Shown here one piece after another: positions 1-5,797 of a stretch of DNA of 5,906 nucleotides (position 1 is the stretch's first letter; every line of letters starts with the position of its first letter). Under the pieces are notes generated by a model that saw only the letters and a program-made list of their open reading frames with translations, ran no database searches and was not told the DNA's origin. The position numbers and the translations under genes are program-made. The stretch lies in the NCBI GenBank assembly GCA_002702965.1, contig PADE01000127.1:23776-29681 (forward strand). The letters run 5' to 3'. Source of the DNA: Planctomycetaceae bacterium. Its GTDB lineage: Bacteria > Planctomycetota > Planctomycetia > Pirellulales > Pirellulaceae.

Positions 1-1016
1 GAGGGGGGAATTCCGTGCAGGTCAAAATAGGCTCTCCGCAGAAGCGTGCCCCGGGGCGCCGCCGGCGAGTAGTTGAGTTCGGATGCGTGTAAGCGACGAA
101 GCACGAACCGATCGATTGGGGTGCGCACCCGATGGCCGATGGCCATCTCGGGCAGAGTGGTTTGAACGGGTTTCTGGAATGACCAGAATGCGCGATCCGT
201 GCCGGAAAGGTCGGTCGTTGAGGCCGCCCGCCGCACGTCGGGTGCAAGCGCCGACTCAACGTAGTCGACGAAGTGTCCGGCATCGATCCAAGCGGTGATG
301 GTCCGGATTTGCAGTTGCGTCAGCGGCGTCCCTTCGTCACGGGGGGGCATGGCGCGGCTGGCGACCTTGCGGATGAGAATACTCTTCTCCGAAAATCCCT
401 CGTAGATGACGGGCCCGCTCTGGCTGCCCCGCACGAGCGACTCGAGCGTCCGCAAGTCCAATTCAGCAGCCGGTGCGTCTCCTCCGTGGCAGGCGGTGCA
501 ATGCGCGTCCAAGATGGGGAGAATCTGCGTCTGGAAGGTCGCGAATTGGCGGCGCACCTGCGGTGGCAGTTCGACCGACTCCGCGCTGGGAGCACCGGCC
601 ACGATCCAACGTCGAATCGTGTCGATCTCGGCATCGTCGAGTTTGAGTTTGAAGAGTTCCAGCGGCATCTCTCGCGTGGAGACCTTTTTCCATAACAGGC
701 TCTGTTCGAGCGAACCGCGTACGATCACCGGCCCGTTTTGGCTGCCCCGCATCGCCAACCGTGCCGAGCGCAGGTCGAGCCCGAGTTGGGGCGAACTCTT
801 TCCGTGGCAGTTGAAGCAGTAGCGGGTGAAGATCGGTAGCACGTCCCTCTCGAACTGGGGAACCTCGGCGCCACGCAGTGGGCCGCGGACCGTTTGTGCA
901 GCGAGCGCCAGGGCGAGCAGACCCACCCACCGAGACGTGTGACGGAGCTGGGCCGCATACGGCCTCACGCGGCTGACCACGGTTGCATACTGTATTTGCA
1001 TCGTTTCGTCTGTCAT
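1..1016 (-). CDS. Di-heme PSCyt1-PSCyt1-DUF1549 (PSCyt2) exported protein, 3' end missing
   Basis: Translating the minus strand from ATG 1016-1014 gives 338 codons with no stop before the window edge, so the C-terminal part is missing. A Sec-like signal follows a long n-region: a hydrophobic stretch WVGLLALALAA at about residues 37-47, then the mature chain. Two planctomycete cytochrome C (PSCyt1) units follow, each with a CxxCH heme-attachment motif: CFNCH at 67-71 and CTACH at 173-177. Each has a downstream LDLR..RGSQ.GPVI..KV..R.MP block and a terminal W-I-x-A-G segment. From about residue 277 (AFWSFQKP, then PIDRFVLRRL and RRAYFDLHGIPP) the sequence is the start of a DUF1549/PSCyt2 domain. 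Proteins of this type usually continue into DUF1553 (PSD1), which I expect off the left edge but cannot see. The start is supported by the ATGA overlap with the DUF1501 gene stop at 1013; ATG 1001 is an alternative. The role is probably periplasmic electron transfer or oxidation paired with DUF1501; the substrate is unknown. Confidence 0.93.
   Translation of the reverse strand, partial: MTDETMQIQYATVVSRVRPYAAQLRHTSRWVGLLALALAAQTVRGPLRGAEVPQFERDVLPIFTRYCFNCHGKSSPQLGLDLRSARLAMRGSQNGPVIVRGSLEQSLLWKKVSTREMPLELFKLKLDDAEIDTIRRWIVAGAPSAESVELPPQVRRQFATFQTQILPILDAHCTACHGGDAPAAELDLRTLESLVRGSQSGPVIYEGFSEKSILIRKVASRAMPPRDEGTPLTQLQIRTITAWIDAGHFVDYVESALAPDVRRAASTTDLSGTDRAFWSFQKPVQTTLPEMAIGHRVRTPIDRFVLRRLHASELNYSPAAPRGTLLRRAYFDLHGIPP
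405..432. repeat. Internal coding repeat, copy 2 (partner 723-750)
   Basis: Bases 405-432 match 723-750 at 24 of 28 positions, counted by eye, offset by 318 bp. Both encode the RGSQ.GPVI part of the two PSCyt1 units of the di-heme protein, so this is the DNA trace of a domain duplication, not a mobile repeat. Confidence 0.75.
723..750. repeat. Internal coding repeat, copy 1 (partner 405-432)
   Basis: This is the counterpart of 405-432 in the first PSCyt1 unit. It shares the 12-base run TGGCTGCCCCGC. Confidence 0.75.
1013..1016 (-). other. ATGA start/stop overlap coupling DUF1501 C to the di-heme gene
   Basis: On the minus strand the TGA stop of the DUF1501 gene (1015-1013) overlaps the ATG of the cytochrome-type gene (1016-1014). 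Such overlaps normally mean one mRNA and translational re-initiation. This supports the chosen start, since no clear ribosome binding site is otherwise needed. Confidence 0.8.
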
Positions 1017-2458
1017 CCGAATACGGGATTGTCCAACAGGGGGCCCACGACCTGGGCTCCTGTGACGGTGACGTCGGCGGGGGTTTCCATCCGTCCACCG
1101 TAGGGGTATTGAACACGGCGGTGGTCGAGGCCCAACTGGTGCACGACGGTGGCGATCATGTCGGGAACGCTCACGCGATTGACGACACTGCGATATCCAA
1201 AGGGGTCGGTTTCACCGTAGATCAGGCCCCGCTTGAATCCCCCGCCGGCGAACCAGATCGTGAAGGCGTTGCGGTTGTGATCGCGGCCGGTCCCCTGCTG
1301 GGTGGTCGGGAGGCGACCGAATTCCCCCGCCCACATCACGATCGTACTTTCGAGCAGGCCGCGTTGTTTGAGATCGCGAATCAGCGCGGTCGCGCCCTGA
1401 TCGGTTTCGGTAGCGATTTTCGGCATCTGCGAGCGGATATTACTGTGATGGTCCCAGGGTTGCCCGGGGCTGGTCATCACCTGGACGAAGCGAACACCCG
1501 ATTCGACCAATCGCCGCGCCATCAGGCAACGCGCGCCGTACTTGGCGGTTTCCGGTCGATCGAGTCCATACAAGGTCCGCGTCGTTGCGGTTTCCCGAGA
1601 CAAGTCGAGTACCCGGGGGGCTTCCAGTTGCATCCGTGCGGCAAGTTCGAAATTTTGGATGCGGGTCTCCAACTCCGATTCGCCAGGGCGGGCGCGGAGG
1701 TGCTCTGCGTTCAGCTGCTGAAGGTAATTCAGGTTTTCCCGCTGCGCGCCGGTTGGCAATACCGTGGTCGGGTTCAGGTGTTGAATCGCTGCGCCCCGGG
1801 TACTGAATTCGACGCCCTGGTAGAGGGCCGGAAGGTAGGCATTGGCCCAGAGTTGTTTACCACCGACGGTGTACCCGTCGGGGTCGCGTAACACGACATA
1901 GGCGGGCAGGTTCTGATTCTCGGTGCCCAGCGCATAACTGATCCATGCTCCCATCACGGGGCGACCCGGGAAGATCTTGCAGGTCAGCAACATGTTGAGA
2001 CCTTCGAGATGGTTGTTGTGTTCGGTGTGCATCGAGCGCACGAAACAGAGGTCGTCAACAATCTCGCTGACGTGGGGAAGCGCGTCGGAGACGTCCATTC
2101 CCGATTGGCCGTATTGCCGGAACTTCAGGGGGGAGGGGAGCAGCGCGTTGGCATTGTCCGGTTGGTGAATCTCGACGCCGTCGGGGTGCGGTTGACCCGC
2201 CAAACGCGACAATTCGGGCTTGGGATCGAACAGGTCCATTTGGCTGGGACCGCCGTTCTGGACCAATTGGATGACCGCCTTCGCGGGGGGATGGAAGTGC
2301 GTGCGGCGGGGCCGTAGATCACCCTGGCGCGGAATGGCGGATGCGGCGCCCGAATCTGCGCCGCACAGCGGCTTGGATCCGAGCAGGCTGTTGAGCGCGA
2401 CCCGGCCAAAACCGAGACACGAGAGCTCCAGAATAGCGCGACGACTGATTCCGATCAT
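1013..2458 (-). CDS. DUF1501 protein C, Tat-exported, GRDHN subtype
   Basis: This 481-residue protein belongs to DUF1501, a family of unknown function that, as I recall, Pfam groups with the alkaline phosphatase/sulfatase superfamily. It begins with a twin-arginine signal (SRRAIL at residues 5-10, then a hydrophobic stretch to about 27), so it is probably exported folded. Family landmarks are AVIQLVQNGGPSQMDLFDPK (about 61-80), MHTEHNNH (143-150), WDHHSNI (335-341), WAGEFGRLP (376-384), GRDHN (391-395) and a C-terminal VVHQLGLDH (438-446). The His/Asp-rich motifs are plausible metal or active-site residues, but this is inference. The stop overlaps the start of the di-heme PSCyt gene by 4 bp, the expected partner. 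I chose ATG 2458 because it places the RR motif directly at the N-terminus. An in-frame ATG at 2560 would add 34 residues unlike a signal peptide, and it lies in a promoter-like TAAAAT. Only a weak GGA lies upstream of the chosen start. Confidence 0.93.
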   Translation of the reverse strand: MIGISRRAILELSCLGFGRVALNSLLGSKPLCGADSGAASAIPRQGDLRPRRTHFHPPAKAVIQLVQNGGPSQMDLFDPKPELSRLAGQPHPDGVEIHQPDNANALLPSPLKFRQYGQSGMDVSDALPHVSEIVDDLCFVRSMHTEHNNHLEGLNMLLTCKIFPGRPVMGAWISYALGTENQNLPAYVVLRDPDGYTVGGKQLWANAYLPALYQGVEFSTRGAAIQHLNPTTVLPTGAQRENLNYLQQLNAEHLRARPGESELETRIQNFELAARMQLEAPRVLDLSRETATTRTLYGLDRPETAKYGARCLMARRLVESGVRFVQVMTSPGQPWDHHSNIRSQMPKIATETDQGATALIRDLKQRGLLESTIVMWAGEFGRLPTTQQGTGRDHNRNAFTIWFAGGGFKRGLIYGETDPFGYRSVVNRVSVPDMIATVVHQLGLDHRRVQYPYGGRMETPADVTVTGAQVVGPLLDNPVFG

Positions 2459-2610
2459 GGCATCTATCCGGCGAGGTGGTTTGTTGACAGGTGTGCTTTG
2501 ATTTGCGGGTTGGGCCGCTTTCCAATCCGGCGCGCCCGAATCATCAGACGCCACCAACATTTTACTTCAATTCGCAGGTCTGGAGTGAGGCCGCCGGAGT
2601 TGCTCAAACT

Positions 2611-2632
2611 GCCGCCGTCGTGGCCGGGCGGC
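2611..2632 (-). other. GC-rich inverted repeat after DUF1501 B, possible weak terminator
   Basis: On the minus strand GCCGCC (2632-2627) and GGCGGC (2616-2611) form a 6-bp all-GC stem with a 10-base loop, 20 bases past the stop of gene B. Only AGTTTGAG follows, so an intrinsic terminator would be weak. It could attenuate transcription between genes B and C. The rest of the 2459-2652 spacer holds no recognisable gene. Confidence 0.3.
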
Positions 2633-2652
2633 GGCCCAGTGGTCGACGCGTC

Positions 2653-4149
2653 TCAGAAGAGCCCCTGGATCGGCCTGCCTGCTTCGACTAAGCGTCGCGG
2701 GCGGTTGAGAGTGTCGTGGTATTCGGTCGCCGGATCGATACCGATCGCATGGTAGATGGTCGCCAGCAGATCGTAGGGATGGACGGCATCGTTCTTTGGC
2801 CAGGCTCCGTGGTGGTCGGATTGACCGTACACCTGCCCCGCTCGCACCCCGCCGCCGGCGATCAGAAAGCTATAACATTCGGGCCAATGATCCCTTCCCC
2901 CGGGGCCCACGTTGTTGGTGGTCGGCGAGCCGATCTTCGGCGAGCGTCCAAACTCCCCGATCGCTACCACCAACGTTCGCTCCAACAGTCCGCGGGTTGC
3001 CATGTCCTCAATGAAGGCCGACAGGCCCCGGTCGAACACGGGACAGCGATGATCGCGCAGCATGGGGAAATTATTGCGGTGCGTGTCCCAGGAACCATCG
3101 GGTCCAGGTACCGGCTCTTCGTCGGACCGGCCCGGCCAGGTCACCTGCACAAACCGAGTCTCGGCTTCGATCAGCCGGCGGGCCAGCAGCAGCGACTGTC
3201 CAAATCGGGTCATCCCGTAACGCTGGCGCCGTTCTGGAGTCTCTGTCTCCAGACGGAATGCCTCCACCCCGCGGCGGCTTTGAATCAGGGATAGGGCTTG
3301 ATCGTAGAACCGGTCAAACGTCGTTTGCGATTGACGAATCGCCTGGCAGCGGGCGTCGATCACGGCCCGCAGATCGAGTCGCGATGCAATCCGCTCCAGC
3401 GTCACGTCGCCGGGCAAGGTAAAGCCAACCGGTGAAAGGCGTTTGGTAGCATCGTCGTACATCGTGTAGGGATCGAACGCCGCGCCGTGTAGGCCGGCTG
3501 ATTGTCCGACTCCAACCACCCGACCCTCCATCACCGGCGCACCGACCGCGACGCTGCTGAACCGGCCGGCGTCGGCCGACCGGTAGCGAGAGATATTGGC
3601 ACCGATCGAAGGGAGGTCTTCCCGCGACGGTGGAACCGCCAGACCGGTCGGCGAAAAGTTGGTGGGATTGTGGCCGGTCATCAGCATATAGATCGCTGCG
3701 CCGTGATTTCGGAGCCCCTTTGGATCGACGCCGATGGAGCGGACCACGGTGTAGTGCTGGGACTGTTGTGCTAACAGCGGCAGCACCTCTCCCAGTTGAA
3801 AGCCCGGGGTGTTGGTCGCGATCGGGCGGAATTCACCGCGGATTTCCGCCGGAGCGTCTGGCTTGGGGTCCCAAAGATCGATATGGCTGGGCGATCCCTG
3901 TAGATAGATCAACACCACCGCGTCGGCGGCGGCGAAGCCGCCGGACGATGGGGTGGGCAACGGCGCCGCCCGCGCCTGCCATCGGAACAGGTCGGGCAGC
4001 GCCCAACCGAGCAGTGACAGACTGCCGACTGTCAGCAGGTCCCGGCGCGACCTGGAATCGCGTCGTCGCCCAGGGCGATCGCACAAAGTCAACACGAAAT
4101 CGGCCCGTCTTTGTGGAGGTGGTGGATGTGCCCGCGCGGGAATCCGCAT
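2653..4149 (-). CDS. DUF1501 protein B, Tat-exported, GRDHW subtype with loop insertions
   Basis: This 498-residue DUF1501 protein is the middle paralogue. An Arg/Pro-rich n-region precedes a twin-arginine signal, SRRDLLTVGSLSLLGWALP (about 34-52). Family landmarks are LIYLQGSPSHIDLWDPKPD (about 80-98), SWDTHRNNF (353-361), GEFGRSP (398-404), GRDHWPECYSFLIAGGG (418-434) and a C-terminal YHAIGIDP. Compared with its two neighbours it has a longer Gly/Pro/acidic loop just before WDTH (about residues 338-353) and a longer loop between GEFGR and GRDHW (15 rather than 8 residues). The start is uncertain. ATG 4149 is chosen; an in-frame TTG at 4158 and GTG at 4095 are possible, and none has a good Shine-Dalgarno sequence. 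The gene follows protein A after 31 bp, so co-transcription is likely. The molecular activity is unknown; export to the periplasm or cell surface is inferred from the Tat signal. Confidence 0.92.
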   Translation of the reverse strand: MRIPARAHPPPPQRRADFVLTLCDRPGRRRDSRSRRDLLTVGSLSLLGWALPDLFRWQARAAPLPTPSSGGFAAADAVVLIYLQGSPSHIDLWDPKPDAPAEIRGEFRPIATNTPGFQLGEVLPLLAQQSQHYTVVRSIGVDPKGLRNHGAAIYMLMTGHNPTNFSPTGLAVPPSREDLPSIGANISRYRSADAGRFSSVAVGAPVMEGRVVGVGQSAGLHGAAFDPYTMYDDATKRLSPVGFTLPGDVTLERIASRLDLRAVIDARCQAIRQSQTTFDRFYDQALSLIQSRRGVEAFRLETETPERRQRYGMTRFGQSLLLARRLIEAETRFVQVTWPGRSDEEPVPGPDGSWDTHRNNFPMLRDHRCPVFDRGLSAFIEDMATRGLLERTLVVAIGEFGRSPKIGSPTTNNVGPGGRDHWPECYSFLIAGGGVRAGQVYGQSDHHGAWPKNDAVHPYDLLATIYHAIGIDPATEYHDTLNRPRRLVEAGRPIQGLF

Positions 4150-4167
4150 GGGGGTCAACGGCGGTTC

Positions 4168-4180
4168 GACGGCGCCCGTC
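4168..4180 (-). other. Hairpin in the gap between DUF1501 A and B
   Basis: Directly after the TGA of gene A, the minus strand reads GACGG-GCG-CCGTC, a perfect 5-bp stem with a 3-base loop. There is no T-run, so it does not look like a terminator. It could affect mRNA stability or reading of the next gene, whose start lies 18 bases downstream. Confidence 0.35.
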
Positions 4181-5584
4181 TCAGATCAGCTCGGCAATCG
4201 GCGTACCGCGCGGCAGGATCGGCACCATCGGCGGAACGCTCTTGAATTCGAAACCGCTGGGAACCTGGTAGGAACGTCTCCAATCGATTCCCAGGTGGTG
4301 GTACATCGTGGTCCAGACATCTTCTGGCGTCAGCGCGCGGTCCACAGGCTGCGCGCTGTGCGCGTCGGACTGTCCGATCACCTGCCCGCCAGGAACGCCG
4401 CCCCCGGCCAATCCCATCGTCATGACCGCCGGCCAATGATCCCGCCCGACGTCCTTGTTGACGCGCGGCGTTCGACCAAACTCGCCGCTCCACAGGACCA
4501 GTGTGCGCTCCAGCATTCCGCGGTCGGACAAATCCTCGAGCAGGGCCGACATCGCGATGTCCAACTCGGGAAGCAGTTCGTTCTGGAGTGTGTTGAAATT
4601 GTCTTTATGGGTATCCCAACCGCCCCGTGACACGGTGACGAACAAGACTCCCGCGTCGACCAGGCGTCGGGCCAACAGACACGATTGTCCGAGCAGGCTG
4701 CGGCCATAGCGGTCTCTGACCCGCGCCGGCTCGCGCGACAGGTCGAAGGCGGTGACGGCCTTCTGGGAGGTGACAATGTCGAAGGCCTTCTGCTCGTAAT
4801 GATCGACGGCTGCTGCGGCCTTCGCCTGGGCATCGTCGCGCTGCTTGCGCAGCCGGTCATAGGCGCGCAGCAGGCGCCGCCGTTCGCGGATGCGGCTCAC
4901 CGAGAGCCCGCTGACGCGGGACGAGAGATTGCGCGGCGGGGGAATCTCCTCGGCCTTGTAAATATCTCCCTGGCCATCGGCATTGACGTCCGCCAGGCGA
5001 CACGGAACCACCATCTCGAAGGGGTCGCAGTCGCGACTCAAAAACGCGCTTCCGTGATGACGGTTGACCAGCCGGGCGGGATCGCGCAGTACCACGTAGG
5101 GGGGCATCGAGAGTCGGTCACCCGTTTCGTGGACGACGACCGAACCGAGGCTGGGGTGTTCATTCTTAAATACCACGCGGCTGGGCATCCAACCGGTGAG
5201 CATGTAGTGCGCCGCTTGCTGGTGTTCGGATTGACCGTGGTGGACCGCGCGCAAGAGCGCCATTTTGTCCAGCTGAGTAGCCATCCGCGGCAGCTGGTCG
5301 GTGACGCGAATTCCGGGTAGACAGGACGCGATGGTTTCAAAGGGGCCCCGCAGCTCGGAGGGAGCATGCGGCTTGGGGTCAAACGAATCGATCTGACTGG
5401 CCCCGCCACCCATGTAGAGCTGGATCACCGCTTTGGGCGGTGCTTGAGGGGTGATGGCCCCGGCGGCCTGCAACCGTAGCCAATGGGCCATTCCCAGACC
5501 GGTGGTCGCGGCGGCGCTGAGTTTGACAAAATCTCGGCGGCTCGACCGGCTCCCATACGTCTGTGACGCGAGCTCGATGTGCAT
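4181..5584 (-). CDS. DUF1501 protein A, Tat-exported, with a DxNxDGxxD loop
   Basis: This 467-residue DUF1501 protein is the first gene of the minus-strand cluster. It has a textbook twin-arginine motif, SRRDFVKL, at residues 15-22, followed by a hydrophobic Ala/Gly-rich segment. Landmarks are VIQLYMGGGASQIDSFDPKP (53-72), HYMLTGWMPS (126-135), GGWDTHKDNF (321-330), LWSGEFGRTP (364-373), GRDHWPAVMTMGLAGGG (380-396) and MYHHLGIDW (427-435). An Arg/Lys-rich, probably helical, stretch lies at about 228-270. Unusually, residues 198-213 contain ADVNADGQGDIYKAEE, which resembles a calcium-binding EF-hand or FG-GAP loop and has no counterpart in the other two paralogues. ATG 5584 is preferred because AAGG lies 9 bases upstream and the RR motif is near the N-terminus. 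A GTG at 5662 would add 26 residues and lies upstream of the predicted transcript start. Function is unknown; the family is discussed as sulfatase/phosphatase-like. Confidence 0.94.
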   Translation of the reverse strand: MHIELASQTYGSRSSRRDFVKLSAAATTGLGMAHWLRLQAAGAITPQAPPKAVIQLYMGGGASQIDSFDPKPHAPSELRGPFETIASCLPGIRVTDQLPRMATQLDKMALLRAVHHGQSEHQQAAHYMLTGWMPSRVVFKNEHPSLGSVVVHETGDRLSMPPYVVLRDPARLVNRHHGSAFLSRDCDPFEMVVPCRLADVNADGQGDIYKAEEIPPPRNLSSRVSGLSVSRIRERRRLLRAYDRLRKQRDDAQAKAAAAVDHYEQKAFDIVTSQKAVTAFDLSREPARVRDRYGRSLLGQSCLLARRLVDAGVLFVTVSRGGWDTHKDNFNTLQNELLPELDIAMSALLEDLSDRGMLERTLVLWSGEFGRTPRVNKDVGRDHWPAVMTMGLAGGGVPGGQVIGQSDAHSAQPVDRALTPEDVWTTMYHHLGIDWRRSYQVPSGFEFKSVPPMVPILPRGTPIAELI

Positions 5585-5593
5585 CTGGCTGGA

Positions 5594-5597
5594 CCTT
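5594..5597 (-). promoter_or_regulatory. Ribosome binding site of DUF1501 A
   Basis: On the minus strand AAGG lies 9 bases upstream of ATG 5584. It favours this start over GTG 5662. The same bases can pair with an upstream ACCT (5605-5602), so the site could be partly masked. Confidence 0.45.
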
Positions 5598-5600
5598 GGC

Positions 5601-5621
5601 GAGGTGGGGGGTGAGGTGGGG
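5601..5621. repeat. Direct repeat GAGGTGGGG x2, 12-bp period
   Basis: The 9-mer GAGGTGGGG occurs at 5601-5609 and again at 5613-5621. On the minus strand this gives CCCCACCTC twice in the predicted leader of DUF1501 A. It may be an operator half-site pair, or simply a C-rich leader. It abuts a small GGGG-AAA-CCCC inverted repeat at 5618-5628. Confidence 0.5.
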
Positions 5622-5636
5622 AAACCCCGTTCAGCG

Positions 5637-5666
5637 ATTGTACCAGATGCCCGCTTTGGCACCCAA
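5637..5666 (-). promoter_or_regulatory. Candidate sigma70-type promoter for the DUF1501 cluster
   Basis: Read on the minus strand, TACAAT (5642-5637) is a 5/6 match to TATAAT and is preceded by TGG, giving an extended -10 element. TTGGGT (5666-5661) sits 18 bases upstream as a weak -35. Transcription would start near 5630, leaving a leader of about 45 bases before ATG 5584. This would place the alternative GTG 5662 outside the transcript. It is a motif match only. Confidence 0.45.
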
Positions 5667-5719
5667 CACCAAGCAGCGGACCGGCGCCACGCATGCGGCA
5701 GGGCGACCGGGAGCCGAGC

Positions 5720-5750
5720 TTGCGCCCGGATGGGCGGGGCGCGGTATACT
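5720..5750 (+). promoter_or_regulatory. Candidate promoter for the PQQ-like gene
   Basis: TATACT at 5745-5750 is a good -10 hexamer in an otherwise GC-rich stretch. The best -35 is TTGCGC at 5720-5725, a poor match with a long 19-base spacer, so an activator or another sigma factor may be involved. Transcription would start near 5757, with a leader of about 48 bases before ATG 5805. Confidence 0.4.
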
Positions 5751-5756
5751 GTCTGC

Positions 5757-5774
5757 GCGGGGGAGTGTTCCCGC
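5757..5774 (+). other. Potential hairpin at the 5' end of the PQQ-gene leader
   Basis: GCGGG (5757-5761) pairs with CCCGC (5770-5774), extended by two G-U pairs around an AGTG loop. The predicted transcript would begin with this stem, which could stabilise the mRNA 5' end or mark an operator. It is visible as an inverted repeat only. Confidence 0.3.
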
Positions 5775-5790
5775 TCCGCGTGAACCCTGA

Positions 5791-5797
5791 AGAAGGA
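5791..5797 (+). promoter_or_regulatory. Ribosome binding site of the PQQ-like gene
   Basis: AGAAGGA ends 7 bases before ATG 5805, a near-ideal Shine-Dalgarno sequence and spacing that fixes the start. Confidence 0.7.

Noticed and set aside
8..15. GGAATTCC near the left edge, considered as a cloning junction.
   Set aside because: GAATTC also occurs elsewhere in the window, and the cytochrome reading frame runs through it normally to the edge, so there is no sign of a junction.
463..1116. A 217-codon minus-strand frame overlapping the start of the di-heme gene.
   Set aside because: It is in the wrong frame. The neighbouring frame carries the signal peptide, both CxxCH motifs and the DUF1549 start without a stop.
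983..1891. A 302-codon plus-strand open frame antisense to DUF1501 C.
   Set aside because: It is fully covered by a well-supported DUF1501 gene on the other strand, shows no recognisable domain, and such antisense frames are common in GC-rich DNA.
2484..2489. A perfect TTGACA on the plus strand in the B-C spacer.
   Set aside because: No -10 hexamer lies 16-19 bases downstream and there is no plus-strand gene for it to serve.
2459..2560. A 34-residue N-terminal extension of DUF1501 C from ATG 2560.
   Set aside because: The extension is polar, would bury the Tat motif, and its start overlaps a promoter-like TAAAAT. It is kept only as an alternative start.
2716..3294. A 192-codon plus-strand open frame antisense to DUF1501 B.
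   Set aside because: It is a shadow of a gene with clear family motifs and has no ribosome binding site or domain of its own.
3630..4630. Two overlapping plus-strand frames (3630-4271 and 3953-4630).
   Set aside because: They cross the junction of two well-supported minus-strand genes and give Arg/Pro-rich translations typical of shadow frames.
4685..5320. A 211-codon plus-strand open frame antisense to DUF1501 A.
   Set aside because: It lies entirely within a conserved gene on the other strand and has no recognisable features.
5585..5662. A 26-residue N-terminal extension of DUF1501 A from GTG 5662.
   Set aside because: ATG 5584 has a ribosome binding site and correct Tat placement, and the GTG lies upstream of the candidate transcript start.
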